Shown: positions 31,601-40,069, counted from the first letter of the stretch. The stretch: 64,000 bases of DNA from Streptomyces phaeolivaceus (GCF_009184865.1 NZ_CP045096.1:2418001-2482000), one strand, 5' to 3'. Notes: generated by a model from the letters alone, not told the origin. Program-made: numbers and translations.

Positions 31601-34120
31601 GTCCTGCCCCGGGTAGTCGGCGGCCGGCTTCTCGGTGCGGACGGCCTCCTTGCCCTGCTCGACCCAGATCTCGCCCGTCTTCGTGACCTCGATCGAACGG
31701 TCGGCGGCGACGTCCTTGGTGCCGTCCTTGTCGATGACGAGGTAACTGACGCTGGACGCACCGGGCTTGAGCTTGACGTACGCGAAGGCGCCGTACGCGT
31801 CCCGCCCGATGAAGTCATGGCCGTCCGGCCAGGTCGTCCCCTCCCCCTCGGCGATGTCGCCCCAGGCGTACAGCCGCCAGTCGGTGTAGTCGCCGTCGGC
31901 GCGCTGGTAGTGGACGATCGCGTAGTCCCGCGAGGAGGCGGTGGGGACCTCGGGGGCCGGTGGGGTGCCGGTGGTGGAGGTCGCCGTGGCGCTCGCCGTA
32001 CGTCCGGTGCGGTCGATCACAACTGCCTTGTACCGCAAGGCGGTTCCGGAGGGAACGTCCGCGCCGAGGGCCTGGGTGACCTGGTACGGGGCGTGGTCCG
32101 CCGAACCCAGCGTCCTCCACTTGCCGTTGCCGACCTGGGCGGCGAAGACGACCCGATTGAGCTGTCCGCCTTCGACATCGGCGCCGATCTCGACCGCGCC
32201 GGTGGCGCCGGCGGCGGGGGCCTTGAGGGTGAGGGACGGCTCGGTGGCGGGCTTCGCGAGAGTGCCGGTGGCCTTGAGGACGATCGCCGAACCGGCCGGG
32301 ACGGTGACGGTCACCTTCTTGTCGGCACCGCTCGTCACCTTGGCATCGGACCCGTCGGACCCGTCGGACCCGTCGGTCCCGTAGACGCCCTTGAAGGTCA
32401 TGCGGGCCGAACCCGTGGCGAAGGTGGCCTTCTTGGTCTCCCCCGCGTTGTTGAAGGCGACGACGTACTCGGTGCCGGTCACGGCATCCGTCCGTGAGAA
32501 GGCGTAGATCCCGGCCCCGTCGGCCGCGTAGCGCTCGGTCTGGACGCCGTCCGCGAGCGCCGGGTTGGCCTTGCGGAGCTTGGCGAGCGCGCTGATCTGG
32601 CGGTAGAGGGGCGCGCTCGTGTCATAGGCGTCGTCGGCGTGCGTACGGTCCGTGCCGAGCCGGTCGTCGTCCAGGTAGTCGGCGACCTTGGAGGCGAAGA
32701 GCGTCTGCCGGGCGTCCTTGTCGCCGCCCGCGCCGGTGAAGCCCTGCTCGTCGCCGTAGTAGACGACCGGGTTGCCACGGCTGAGGAACATCAACTCGTT
32801 GGCCAGCCGCGCCTTTTTGACCAGTTGGGCATCGCTCGCGCCCGTGTCGTCCTGCTTGAGGAAGGTCCCGATCCGCCCCATGTCGTGGTTGCCGAGGAAG
32901 GTGACCTGCTCGTACGCGTTGGCCTTGTCGGTCGTGTATTTGTAGTCGTCGGCGAAGACCGAGGCGAGCCGCCGCGCGCTGCCGCCCTGGGAGGCGTACG
33001 ACCGGGTCGCGTCCTGGAAGGGGAAGTCGAGCGTGGAGTCCAGGCGGCCCTGGGTGACGTACGGGGAGGTCACGGACGTGTCGGCGGAGTAGACCTCGCC
33101 GAACATGAAGAAGTCGTCGCGGCCTCGCTCGGCCGCGTACTTGTCCAGTGCCGTGGCCCACTGGGTCCAGAACTCCATGTCGACGTGCTTCACGGTGTCG
33201 ATCCGGAAGCCGTCGATGTCGAAGTCCCGCACCCACTTCTCGTAGATCTTCTCCATACCGGAGACGACCTCGGGGCGTTCGGTCCACAGGTCGTCCAGGC
33301 CGACGAAGTCGCCGTAGGTGGCGGACTCGCCGGCCCAGGTGGAGTCGCCCCGGTTGTGGTACATCGTGGGGTCGTTGAGCCAGGAGGGGACCTTGGTGTT
33401 CTTCTTGGCGGCCGGGACGACGGGGGTTCTGGGGAACGACTCCCGGTCGACGGACGGGAAGCGGGGTTCGCCGTCCGCGTGGTCGGTGTCGTCGAAGGGC
33501 TTCCCGTCCTCGGTCAGGTACGGGAAGGCGCCCTTGGAGAGGTAGTCGTAGGACTTCTCCTCGTAGTCGACGACATCGGCGGTGTGGTTGGTGATGACGT
33601 CGAAGAAGACCTTCATGCCCTTGGCGTGGGCCTTGGAGATCAGGGTCTCCAGGTCCTTGTTGGTGCCGAAGTGCGGGTCGACCCGGGTGAAGTCGGTGAT
33701 CCAGTAACCGTGGTAGCCGGCGGAGGCGTTGGCCCCCGTCCCCTGCACGGGCTGGTTCTTGAAGATCGGGGCCATCCAGATGGCGGTGGTGCCGAGGCCC
33801 TTGATGTAGTCGAGCTTCTCGGCCAGGCCCTTGAGGTCGCCGCCCTGGTAGAAGCCCTTGTCGGTGGGGTCGTAGCCGGTGGCGAGGCGCGAGCCGGTCA
33901 GACCGCCCTTGTCGTTCGCCCTGTCACCGTTGGCGAAACGGTCCGGCAGGACGAAGTAGAACTGCTCGCGGGTGAGTTCGTGAAGGGCGGCGGTCTTCGC
34001 CAGCTTCGCGTCGGACGGCGGTGCGGGCGGAGGCGGAGTCGCGGCCCCGGCGGCGAGGGGCTGGACGAGCGCGGCGGTCAGCGCGGTCACGGTGACCGCG
34101 CTGAACCATCTCGATATCAC
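28700..34120 (-). CDS. secreted bifunctional alpha-amylase/pullulanase
   Basis: An 1806-residue exported enzyme with two GH13 catalytic modules, for alpha-1,4 and alpha-1,6 cleavage of starch, pullulan or glycogen. GTG 34120 is chosen because AAGGAG lies 7 bp upstream and a signal peptide (AALVQPLAAGAA) follows. Module 1 has GFRIDTVKH near residue 305, GEVY near 340 and LGNHD near 410. Two pullulanase carbohydrate-binding modules follow, each starting VHYQRADGDY or LHYHRADGNY (about 735 and 845). Module 2 is a GH13_14-type pullulanase with DGFRFDLMGHH near 1410, YGEGWNFGE near 1447 and DAHDN near 1578. It probably belongs to the maltose regulon; a MalR-like site lies upstream. Confidence 0.95.
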   Translation of the reverse strand: MISRWFSAVTVTALTAALVQPLAAGAATPPPPAPPSDAKLAKTAALHELTREQFYFVLPDRFANGDRANDKGGLTGSRLATGYDPTDKGFYQGGDLKGLAEKLDYIKGLGTTAIWMAPIFKNQPVQGTGANASAGYHGYWITDFTRVDPHFGTNKDLETLISKAHAKGMKVFFDVITNHTADVVDYEEKSYDYLSKGAFPYLTEDGKPFDDTDHADGEPRFPSVDRESFPRTPVVPAAKKNTKVPSWLNDPTMYHNRGDSTWAGESATYGDFVGLDDLWTERPEVVSGMEKIYEKWVRDFDIDGFRIDTVKHVDMEFWTQWATALDKYAAERGRDDFFMFGEVYSADTSVTSPYVTQGRLDSTLDFPFQDATRSYASQGGSARRLASVFADDYKYTTDKANAYEQVTFLGNHDMGRIGTFLKQDDTGASDAQLVKKARLANELMFLSRGNPVVYYGDEQGFTGAGGDKDARQTLFASKVADYLDDDRLGTDRTHADDAYDTSAPLYRQISALAKLRKANPALADGVQTERYAADGAGIYAFSRTDAVTGTEYVVAFNNAGETKKATFATGSARMTFKGVYGTDGSDGSDGSDAKVTSGADKKVTVTVPAGSAIVLKATGTLAKPATEPSLTLKAPAAGATGAVEIGADVEGGQLNRVVFAAQVGNGKWRTLGSADHAPYQVTQALGADVPSGTALRYKAVVIDRTGRTASATATSTTGTPPAPEVPTASSRDYAIVHYQRADGDYTDWRLYAWGDIAEGEGTTWPDGHDFIGRDAYGAFAYVKLKPGASSVSYLVIDKDGTKDVAADRSIEVTKTGEIWVEQGKEAVRTEKPAADYPGQDRTKAVLHYHRADGNYDGWGLHVWSGAANPTDWSKPLEPVRTDAYGAVFEVPLTDGATSLSYIVHKGDEKDLSTDQALDLKANGYEVWLLNGQEKYLLPQPAGSAAALDLSTSKAVWIDRNTVAWNGDDTAASTQLLYSRTGSITAKDGTLSSTDERWLRLTKSTLTDAQKAKFPHLKAYTAWTVDPRDRDRVREALRGQLVASQRASNGAVSAATGVQIAGVLDDLYGQEAADADLGPTFTKGRPTLAVWAPTAQSVSLELDGRTHSMKRNDTTGVWSVTGEKSWRNKPYRYVVKVWAPSVREVVTNRVTDPYSVALTADSERSLVVDLTDKSLAPGGWSSYSKPKAVPLKAAQIQELHVRDFSIDDRTVPAKDKGTYLAFTDKDGDGSKHLRALAKAGTSYVHLLPVADIATIPERKADQATVDCDPSAYPADSEEQQKCVAKAAAKDGFNWGYDPYHYTVPEGSYATDPDGTRRTVEFRQMVKALNGDGLGVVLDVVYNHTPAAGQADKSVLDKVVPGYYHRLLADGSVATSTCCANTAPENTMMGKLVVDSMVTWAKEYKVDGFRFDLMGHHPKANILAVRKALDALTLKKDGVDGKRIILYGEGWNFGEVADDARFVQATQRNMAGTGIATFSDRARDAVRGGGPFDEDPGVQGFASGLYTEPNSSADNGTPAEQKARLLHYQDLIKVGLSGNLADYRFTDTDGKEVKGSEVDYNGVAAGYADAPGDALAYVDAHDNESLFDALAFKLPKSTSAADRSRTQVLAMATAALSQGPALSQAGTDLLRSKSLDRNSYDSGDWFNAIHWDCRDGGNGFGRGLPLAAENQSKWPYAKPLLTSVEVGCEQIEGASAAYRDLLRIRTTEDVFSLGTTGQVQSKLSFPLSGKDETPGVITMELGDLVVVFNATPEKRKQTVTGLAGTGYTLHQVQKAGADSTVRDSSYEVESGTFVVPGRTVAVFARSDR

Positions 34121-34187
34121 AGATGGACTCCTTGCGATGACGGCTCTGGTGGGTCCGACCCCGCGCGACCGTATCGCCGCCGAAAGC

Positions 34188-34209
34188 CTTTCAGCAAGAG
34201 GCTTGAAAG
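34188..34209 (-). promoter_or_regulatory. MalR-like operator upstream of amylase-pullulanase
   Basis: An imperfect inverted repeat CTTTCAGCAAG-AGG-CTTGAAAG lies 68-89 bp upstream of the start codon. CAGCAAG and CTTG half-sites resemble the CTTGCAG elements bound by MalR/Reg1 in Streptomyces amylase promoters. Assignment is by similarity to the clearer sites near malE. Confidence 0.5.
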
Positions 34210-34272
34210 TAACGGTAAATGCTTACAGGCAGGTAGTGCTTTCAGGTGGGCCTTCCGGTGGGACGGTCGGGC

Positions 34273-35406
34273 TCAGCAGGTGGAGTTCGTCTGCGTCAGC
34301 AGGCCCAGCCGCCACGGGAGGGTGTTGTAGTTGCCGGTGGCCGACGGGTTGAGGCCCTGGTAGAGGTACTGCAGGCGGCACGGGTTGATGGTGAGCGTCT
34401 GGTCGGTGCCGGAGCGGATCATCTCGCCGTGGCTGACGTCGTCGGTCCAGGGCGTGCCGTCGAAGGTGACGTTGTTCGAGCGGGCGAAGGGGTTGGACTC
34501 GGTGTCGGCGAGCGGGGTCCAGGTGCCGGTGAGGCTCGTCGACGTCCAGGACCGGAAGTAGCGCCTGCCGTTGCCGCCGATGGCCTCGTTGAGCAGCAGG
34601 TACTGGTTGGAGCCCTGGAGTTTGTAGATGTTGGCGGCCTCCCACAGGCGGTACTTGTTGGAGTCCTGCAGCGCGATGACGGTGTTGGTGAAGCCGTTCG
34701 GGAAGTTCGCGAGCGTGGTCTCCGAGCGGTAGAGGTGGCCGTTGTCGTCGGAGGAGAAGAGGTAGCACTTCGCCGCGTCGCAGACGTTCCAGAAGTCCAC
34801 CCAGTAGCCGCTGCCGATGTTGTCGCGGATGATCTGCGGCATGCCGTTGGCGTAGAAGCGCTTCGGGGCGCTCCACGAGGCGGGGTTGGCGATGTTGGTG
34901 GTCGTCGAGTAAGCGGCGTTGTCCCCGACCTGGTAGACGAGGTACCACAGACCCTGCGGCGCGAAGTAGAACACCTGGGGCGCGGCCTTGTAGCCGGCGC
35001 CGATCGGGGTCTGGTCGAGGTAGTGGTGCTGGGCGGAGGCGGCCTGCGACCAGTCGGTGAAGTTGAGGTAGACCATGCTGTAGGCGCCGTTGCTGTTCGC
35101 GGTGCTGGCGAAGACGTGCCAGCGACCGCCCGCGTACACGACCGTGGGGTCCTTGACGGCGGCGATGTTGTGGGTGGCGTCCGACTTCGGGGAGATCAGG
35201 ATGTTGCCGGACCGCCATTGGAAGCTGGTGGGTAACGCGGCGGCGGCCGTGTTCTCCGCCGTTTCCGGCGCTTCCGCCGTTTCCGGCGCTTCCGCCGTTT
35301 CCGCCGTTTCCGCCGCCTCCGCCGAGGGCCCGACACCGGGGAGCAAGGCCCCCAGAATCAGCGCCAGTCCTGCCGCGACGGATCCCAGACGTCCTGCCAC
35401 TCTCAT
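34273..35406 (-). CDS. secreted GH62 alpha-L-arabinofuranosidase
   Basis: A 377-residue exported enzyme that removes arabinose side chains from arabinoxylan. ATG 35406 follows AAGGAG by 5 bp. After the signal peptide (ending near PSAEA) comes a short ETAEAP repeat linker and then the five-bladed propeller catalytic domain. AAVKDPTVVYAGGRWHVFA holds the base Asp (about residue 86), LWEAANIYKL the acid Glu (about 255), and DDVSHGEMIRSG is a conserved GH62 block. No carbohydrate-binding module is present. A CebR-type operator lies 27 bp upstream, so cello-oligosaccharide induction is likely, unlike its starch-degrading neighbours. Confidence 0.93.
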   Translation of the reverse strand: MRVAGRLGSVAAGLALILGALLPGVGPSAEAAETAETAEAPETAEAPETAENTAAAALPTSFQWRSGNILISPKSDATHNIAAVKDPTVVYAGGRWHVFASTANSNGAYSMVYLNFTDWSQAASAQHHYLDQTPIGAGYKAAPQVFYFAPQGLWYLVYQVGDNAAYSTTTNIANPASWSAPKRFYANGMPQIIRDNIGSGYWVDFWNVCDAAKCYLFSSDDNGHLYRSETTLANFPNGFTNTVIALQDSNKYRLWEAANIYKLQGSNQYLLLNEAIGGNGRRYFRSWTSTSLTGTWTPLADTESNPFARSNNVTFDGTPWTDDVSHGEMIRSGTDQTLTINPCRLQYLYQGLNPSATGNYNTLPWRLGLLTQTNSTC

Positions 35407-35433
35407 GTCGACTCCTTCTTGACGGTGGGGATG

Positions 35434-35447
35434 TGGGAGCGCTCCCA
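35434..35447. promoter_or_regulatory. CebR-type operator
   Basis: The perfect palindrome TGGGAGCGCTCCCA matches the known 14-bp CebR box of Streptomyces, the cello-oligosaccharide repressor site. It lies 27 bp before the GH62 start codon, where bound repressor would block transcription. The match is seen directly; CebR binding is inferred. Confidence 0.85.
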
Positions 35448-35556
35448 CCTCCTCTTTTCGGAACGTAGGGCGGGACCTGGGGACCGTCAACCCCTCGCGT
35501 ACCGCGCGTTGCCAGTCGCAACAACGCGCGGTCGCGCACCAGGGGGTGTGGGCGTA

Positions 35557-36939
35557 TCAGCAGCTGGACTTGCCGGTGTAGATCGCGAGGGCGGTGTTGG
35601 AGCCGAGGGTGGCGGTGAACTGGCCGGAGCCGTTCACGGTCACGGTCGTGTTGTTCTGCACGTTGCAGTAGGTGCCGGCCGCGAGGGAGGTCTGATACGT
35701 ACGGTTGAGGCTGCTCGACTCGTGGTTGATGGCGACGAAGCCCTTGCTGCCTCGGCCGAAGGCGATCGCGTCGTTGCCGTTGTCCCACCAGTTGGTGACG
35801 GCCTCGCCTCGGGTGGCGTTGCGGAAGGGGACCATGCGCATGATCTCCGGCCAGGCGTGCTGGCACTTCCAGCCGTCCTGCCAGCAGGCGTTGACCGTAC
35901 CGCCGTTGGGCGGGCCGGCGTCGGTGGAGGAGAACTCGTAGCCGGAGTTGATGTCGGGCGCGCCGTACGGGTAGGCCAGCATGAAGACGTTGGCCATCGT
36001 GTAGTTGGCGTTGTCCTTGTAGCTGAGGGTGGAGCCGTTGCGCTCGGTGTCGTGGTTGTCGACGAAGATCCCGGCGGCCGAACTGCTCATGTAGCCCCAG
36101 CCCTCGCCGTAGTTCTTCAGGTAGGCGAGGTTCTCGTTGTTGAAGACCCGCTTCAGGTCGAAGGCGTAACGGAACTCCTGCACATCCCCGTTGCCGGTGT
36201 ACTCGCTCGGCTGGACGGCCTCCCCGGCGCCGTAGATGGCCTCCTGCTTCCAGTACGCGGAGGTGTTGTTCAGCCGCGACTTGATGTTGGCGAGGTCGGC
36301 GGCGGGGATGTGCTTGGCGGCGTCGATCCGGAAGCCGTCGACGCCGTAGCCGAGGAGGCTGTTCATGTACCCGGCGATGGCCGAACGGACGTGCTCCTCA
36401 CCGGTGTCGAGGTCGGCGAGCGTGACGAGCTCGCAGTTCTGGACGTTGGCGCGGTTGGTGTAGTCGCCGACGGTGGCGGTGCAGTCGTCGAAGTCGAAGG
36501 AGGAGTAGAGGCCGGGGTAGTTGTACTTCGTGTACGACGAGCCGCCGGTTCCCGTGCCGCTGCCCGCCGACATGTGGTTGATGACGGTGTCGACGACGAC
36601 CTTGACGCCGGCCGCGTGACACGTGTCGACCATGTTCTGGAAGGCGGTGGCGTCGCCGAGCCGCCCGGCGATCTTGTAGCTGACGGGCTGGTACGACGTC
36701 CACCACTGCGAGCCCTGTATGTGCTCGGCGGGCGGGGAGACCTGGACGTAGCCGTAGCCGTTCGGGCCGAGGGTGTTGGTGCATTCCCGGGCGATCGAGG
36801 CGAAGTTCCACTCGAACAGGACGGCGGTGACGTCCTTGGTGCCGGGGGGCGAGGCGGACGCGCTTCCCGTGGGCACCGCGAGCGCGATCGACGCGCCCGC
36901 CGCGAGAGCGAGCGCGCCGGAGAGGGTTCTGCTGGCCAT
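35557..36939 (-). CDS. secreted alpha-amylase (GH13)
   Basis: A 460-residue exported enzyme that hydrolyses internal alpha-1,4 bonds in starch. ATG 36939 starts a signal peptide ([24 protein letters not shown]). GH13 motifs are DTVINHM (region I), GFRIDAAKH with the nucleophile near residue 206, GAGEAVQ with the acid Glu near 238, and VDNHDTER near 296. The protein ends after domain C in TGKSSC; the starch-binding CBM20 common in other Streptomyces amylases is absent, so it may favour soluble substrate. A palindromic MalR-like site lies about 440 bp upstream. Confidence 0.94.
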   Translation of the reverse strand: MASRTLSGALALAAGASIALAVPTGSASASPPGTKDVTAVLFEWNFASIARECTNTLGPNGYGYVQVSPPAEHIQGSQWWTSYQPVSYKIAGRLGDATAFQNMVDTCHAAGVKVVVDTVINHMSAGSGTGTGGSSYTKYNYPGLYSSFDFDDCTATVGDYTNRANVQNCELVTLADLDTGEEHVRSAIAGYMNSLLGYGVDGFRIDAAKHIPAADLANIKSRLNNTSAYWKQEAIYGAGEAVQPSEYTGNGDVQEFRYAFDLKRVFNNENLAYLKNYGEGWGYMSSSAAGIFVDNHDTERNGSTLSYKDNANYTMANVFMLAYPYGAPDINSGYEFSSTDAGPPNGGTVNACWQDGWKCQHAWPEIMRMVPFRNATRGEAVTNWWDNGNDAIAFGRGSKGFVAINHESSSLNRTYQTSLAAGTYCNVQNNTTVTVNGSGQFTATLGSNTALAIYTGKSSC

Positions 36940-37007
36940 GTGTGGGGTCCTTCTCCGTTGAAGGGGTCTGGAGCTGCTGCGCTGGAGTGCGTTCAAGGAC
37001 GTTCTGG

Positions 37008-37304
37008 TGAGCGGGAGTGAGTGTGGGTGGTCTGTGTCATGTATCTCGGCCGTGAGGTCAAGGCACCCGATCCGGCGACGGACGGCACCGCCCCCACATG
37101 ACCGGAGTGATCGTGTGGGGCATCGGACCGTCCAGGCCGGACCTGGCGTCCCTGGGCGTGAGGGAACCCGCCCCCGCATTCCCGGACCACGGACACGATC
37201 CGTGCGCGCCGGACGCGGAGCGAACGCGGGCAACCAGAACGCCCAACACCGTCCGGGGCGTTCGGCCGAGCACGGGTTCTGGCAACAGGACTCACTCCCG
37301 CTCA
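37008..37304. repeat. separated 15-bp inverted repeat in the amylase upstream region
   Basis: TGAGCGGGAGTGAGT (37008-37022) and its exact complement (37290-37304) bracket about 270 bp that show no gene. If transcription starts near 37380, an RNA leader could fold with these arms. The whole 36940-37551 interval is non-coding apart from the MalR-like site. Confidence 0.5.
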
Positions 37305-37377
37305 GTCCCTAGGAACGGTCCGAAGGATCGGGAGGGGCTGGGAGCCCGAAGCGATCCACGCAAGATCCGTTGACGTT

Positions 37378-37390
37378 TCTTGCTGCAAGA
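37378..37390 (-). promoter_or_regulatory. MalR-like operator upstream of alpha-amylase
   Basis: TCTTGCTGCAAGA is palindromic except for its central base and contains two CTTGC half-sites face to face; a further CTTGC lies at 37361. It resembles the CTTGCAG elements of Streptomyces amylase promoters bound by MalR/Reg1. Confidence 0.65.
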
Positions 37391-37551
37391 TGACTGAAAA
37401 CCTTCAACCGAGAGGAAGGTACGAGTCTGCTCGTCAAACGGTCAACCCTCCGGACACACCTTCTTCACGTCCGCGAAATCTCTTCACGGGATGGGGTGTT
37501 GGGGTAGGGCCCAGCAAGAGAGAAGAGGCTTCGAGGACATCGACGCCGGGG

Positions 37552-37917
37552 TCAGCGCGTGGCCGATACGAACTCGGGCTGGTCGAGCAGGCGCAGCCAG
37601 CTTCCGTCGGGCTGGCGCCTGACGACCTGCGCCCGAGCACCGGCCCCATCCTTCGGCGGGGTCGAGGTGAGAGCGATGTCGCCGCTTGTCAGTGTCGGCA
37701 GGGGTGGCTCCGACTCGAAGCGAGGCGCATTGGCCAGCACCTTCTCCCACAGTGCACGGATCGCCTCCCGCCCGACCGTCAGTTCGCCCGGCGGGTAGGC
37801 CAGCACCGCGTCCTCTTCGTAGAGCGCGGCGACCCCGGCCGCGTCACCGGCGTTGGATCGCTCGACGAAAAGGCGGGTGATGTCTTCGGGCCGCATGGCC
37901 TGCTCGTACTCCGGCAT
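37552..37917 (-). CDS. SnoaL-like (NTF2-fold) protein
   Basis: A 121-residue protein; the ATG follows AGGAGGAA. The pattern MRPEDITRLFVERSNAGDAAGVAALYEEDAVLAYPPGELTVGREAIR is that of the SnoaL/DUF4440 cone-shaped fold. Members act as small enzymes or ligand binders, and no catalytic residues can be pinned down. It is divergent from the LysR gene, which probably controls it. Confidence 0.85.
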   Translation of the reverse strand: MPEYEQAMRPEDITRLFVERSNAGDAAGVAALYEEDAVLAYPPGELTVGREAIRALWEKVLANAPRFESEPPLPTLTSGDIALTSTPPKDGAGARAQVVRRQPDGSWLRLLDQPEFVSATR

Positions 37918-37987
37918 GGGTTCCTCCTGATGTCGGGCTGGCGTGCCTCTCAGCCTGGTGACCCACCGACCAGAAGTCCAACAGATG

Positions 37988-38007
37988 GTTCTTCAACGAA
38001 CTAGAAT
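37988..38007 (+). promoter_or_regulatory. LysR-gene promoter and candidate operator
   Basis: GTTC-TTCAAC-GAAC (37988-38001) is an inverted repeat in the 98-bp divergent gap, suitable for a LysR-type regulator. It abuts TAGAAT (38002-38007), a good -10 box eight bases before the LysR ATG, suggesting a leaderless, autoregulated transcript. Confidence 0.5.
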
Positions 38008-38015
38008 CTACAGAT

Positions 38016-38909
38016 ATGGAGTTGAGGCAGCTGGAATACTTCGTCGCCGTCGCCGAAGAGCGGAACTTCACCCGTGCGGCCGAGCGGGTCCACATCAGCC
38101 AGTCCGGCGTCAGCGCCCAGATCCGCCAGCTCGAACGTGAACTCGGTGCCGAGCTGTTCGACCGTTCCGCCCGCACCGTCACCCTCACCGTCGCGGGGAA
38201 GGCCGCGCTCGAACCCGCCCGTGCCGCGCTCGCCGCGGCCGGTGCGGTCGGCCAGGCGGTGAGCGAGGTGACCGGCCTGATCCGGGGTCGGCTCACCGTC
38301 GGCATGGTCATCGGCTGCACGCTCGCCCCGCTGTTCGACGCCCTCGCCGCATTCCACGAAGCGCATCCCGGTGTCGAGATCTCCCTGCTGGAGGACAGCT
38401 CCGACCGGCTCGTCGAAGGGGTGCGTACCGGCGCGTTCGACGTGGCGCTCACCGGGGCCGCAACCGCCCCGGACGGGCTGGAAGCGCTGACAATCATCAG
38501 CGAGCGGCTCGTCGCGGCGGTCCCGGCCGGGCACCCCTTGGCGAAACAGCGGCAGGTCACCCTGCGCGACCTGATGACCTACCCGATCGTGTGCATGCCG
38601 CCCGGCACCGGCCTGCGCGCGGTACTCGACCAGGCTTGCGCCGCGCGGGGCTTCCACCCGACGATCGCGCTGCAGGCTGGCGCCGCGGATGCCATCGCCG
38701 ACCTCGCCGCCCGCGGGCTCGGAGTCGCCGTCCTCAGCGACTCGATGGCCGAGAGCTATCGCGACCGGCTCACCGCCCGCACCATCGCCGATGTCGAGAC
38801 ACCAGCACTGCTCGCCTTGATCTGGAAGAACACGCGCAATCCGTCGGTACGTGAGTTGATCTCGCACAGCCGACAAGCGTTCGCGGGCCTGCTGGGGACG
38901 CGCCAGTAG
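38016..38909 (+). CDS. LysR-family transcriptional regulator
   Basis: A 297-residue protein. The winged helix-turn-helix is at residues 1-60 (MELRQLEYFVAVAEERNFTRAAERVHISQSGVSAQIRQLERELG), followed by the type 2 periplasmic-binding-like effector domain (LTVGMVIGCTLAPLFDALAAFHEAHPGV, SDRLVEGVRTGAFDVAL). The inducer is unknown. It probably regulates the divergent SnoaL-like gene. Its last 140 bp overlap the open end of a broken XRE gene on the other strand. Confidence 0.92.
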   Translation: MELRQLEYFVAVAEERNFTRAAERVHISQSGVSAQIRQLERELGAELFDRSARTVTLTVAGKAALEPARAALAAAGAVGQAVSEVTGLIRGRLTVGMVIGCTLAPLFDALAAFHEAHPGVEISLLEDSSDRLVEGVRTGAFDVALTGAATAPDGLEALTIISERLVAAVPAGHPLAKQRQVTLRDLMTYPIVCMPPGTGLRAVLDQACAARGFHPTIALQAGAADAIADLAARGLGVAVLSDSMAESYRDRLTARTIADVETPALLALIWKNTRNPSVRELISHSRQAFAGLLGTRQ

Positions 38910-39297
38910 AGGCGGGACACGGACTGCTACCGCCTATGGAGGACTCCCAGCCCCGGAAAACGGAGGCGTCGCCGTGGGCGGCGAGGTGCGTGTCCTGCAC
39001 GGGCTTGTGACCGGAGGCGAGTTGGCGTCGCCACGAGCGGATGTGCGACTCGAAGCCCCTGAGCCGGGCAAGGAGTTCGTCGTACGCGTCCGGCTGACCG
39101 GTCCCGTCGGCCCACGCCCTCAGGTCCTCGGGGGTGGCCGTCTGCCTGCCGTTCTCCAGTTTGCTCACCTTGGGCTGTGGCCAGCCCAACCGCCGCGCGA
39201 GTGCGGAACCGGTGAGCCGACCGTCCGGGGCCGTCAGCCGCAGCTCACGCAGCCGAACCCCAAGCGCTGCCCGCGCCTGCTGGTAGTCGGTGGTCAC
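38770..39297 (-). pseudogene. truncated XRE-family regulator
   Basis: The first about 120 codons (38941-39297) match the common Streptomyces XRE/DUF5753 regulators. A helix-turn-helix reads LTGSALARRLGWPQPKVSKLENGRQ, then FESHIRSWRRQLASGH and VFRGWES begin the link to DUF5753. After about 38940 the similarity stops and the frame runs antisense into the LysR gene, so the C-terminal effector domain (normally about 170 residues) is missing. The junction looks like an old recombination point. A short DNA-binding product could still be made. Confidence 0.75.
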
Positions 39298-40069
39298 CGG
39301 TTCCGCCCCCTGTCCACTCGTCGGCGGCGAGGCCCGCAGAGAACTCTTCGTACGGCACCGCGAAGTGTTCGGCAGCGTCGCGCGCTTGTACGTAGCGGTT
39401 CACCTCCACCGGTTCCGTGATCAGTTCGACATTCACGAGGTTGTCGGCGCCGTCGAAGTGCAGCAGAGCGACCAGTCGGGAGTCGAAGATCCAGAAATCC
39501 TCGTGGGGGAGGTGGAGTCGGTCGGCGTCGACGCGCCGGAGCTGCCGGATGTGCTCGCCGACGGCGCTGTTGCGGCGGGCGTTGTCGAGCAGATAGAGCT
39601 GTCCAGGGGTAGGCGGCATGTCGACAACGCGCACGCGCTCGAACCGCTTGCCGAGCGCGGTCTGTTCACGCCGTTCGGCGCACCACTCCGCGTCCCGGCC
39701 TTCCCAGTCGACGGGATCACCGGCGACGAACTGTGCATACGTCTCGGTGACCTCGTCGGACGCGTACCGGCGCCGGCTCTCCAGCCGCCACGCGGTGTGC
39801 TTGAACTGAGTGAACAGCCGGTCGAATTCGTCCAGGCCGATGATGTCGGGCACGCGGGTGGCCTCGTTGGGGCCGAAGTCGACGAGCAGTTCGCGCGGGA
39901 CGACGATGGGCACCTCGCCCTCGCCGAGGTGCCGCAGGCGGGCGAGGTCGTCGGGGTCGGTGAGCGCCGGCCCGTGAATGATCACCTCACCGGTGTCGAG
40001 GTCTTCGTGCACGGCGGGGCAGCCGTTGACGCCGCTCCCGGTGCCGTTGAAGCGCAGGCGACGCGCCAT
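39245..40069 (-). CDS. DUF6879-like protein, partner of XRE regulator
   Basis: A 274-residue cytoplasmic protein; ATG 40069 follows AGGAAC. The N-terminal part (about 1-70) has NGCPAVHEDLDTGEVIIHGP and GEGEVPIVVPRELLVDFG; the C-terminal part resembles DUF6879: FDRLFTQFKHTAWRLESRRRY, HEDFWIFDSRLVALLHFDG, VPYEEFSAGL. Such genes sit directly before XRE/DUF5753 regulators in Streptomyces, as here with a 53-bp overlap, and may form antitoxin-like or developmental control pairs (inference). Its partner here is truncated. Confidence 0.75.
   Translation of the reverse strand: MARRLRFNGTGSGVNGCPAVHEDLDTGEVIIHGPALTDPDDLARLRHLGEGEVPIVVPRELLVDFGPNEATRVPDIIGLDEFDRLFTQFKHTAWRLESRRRYASDEVTETYAQFVAGDPVDWEGRDAEWCAERREQTALGKRFERVRVVDMPPTPGQLYLLDNARRNSAVGEHIRQLRRVDADRLHLPHEDFWIFDSRLVALLHFDGADNLVNVELITEPVEVNRYVQARDAAEHFAVPYEEFSAGLAADEWTGGGTGDHRLPAGAGSAWGSAA

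Noticed and set aside
28817..32497. A 1226-codon open frame antisense to the amylase-pullulanase gene.
   Set aside because: Its sequence is a Val/Arg/Gly/Asp-rich shadow with no domain. It arises because third positions of the real gene are G/C, which suppresses stops on the other strand.
39245..40069. Toxin-antitoxin module with the XRE gene.
   Set aside because: The gene order fits the common DUF6879-like/XRE pairing, but no toxin fold or nuclease motif is visible and the XRE partner is truncated.
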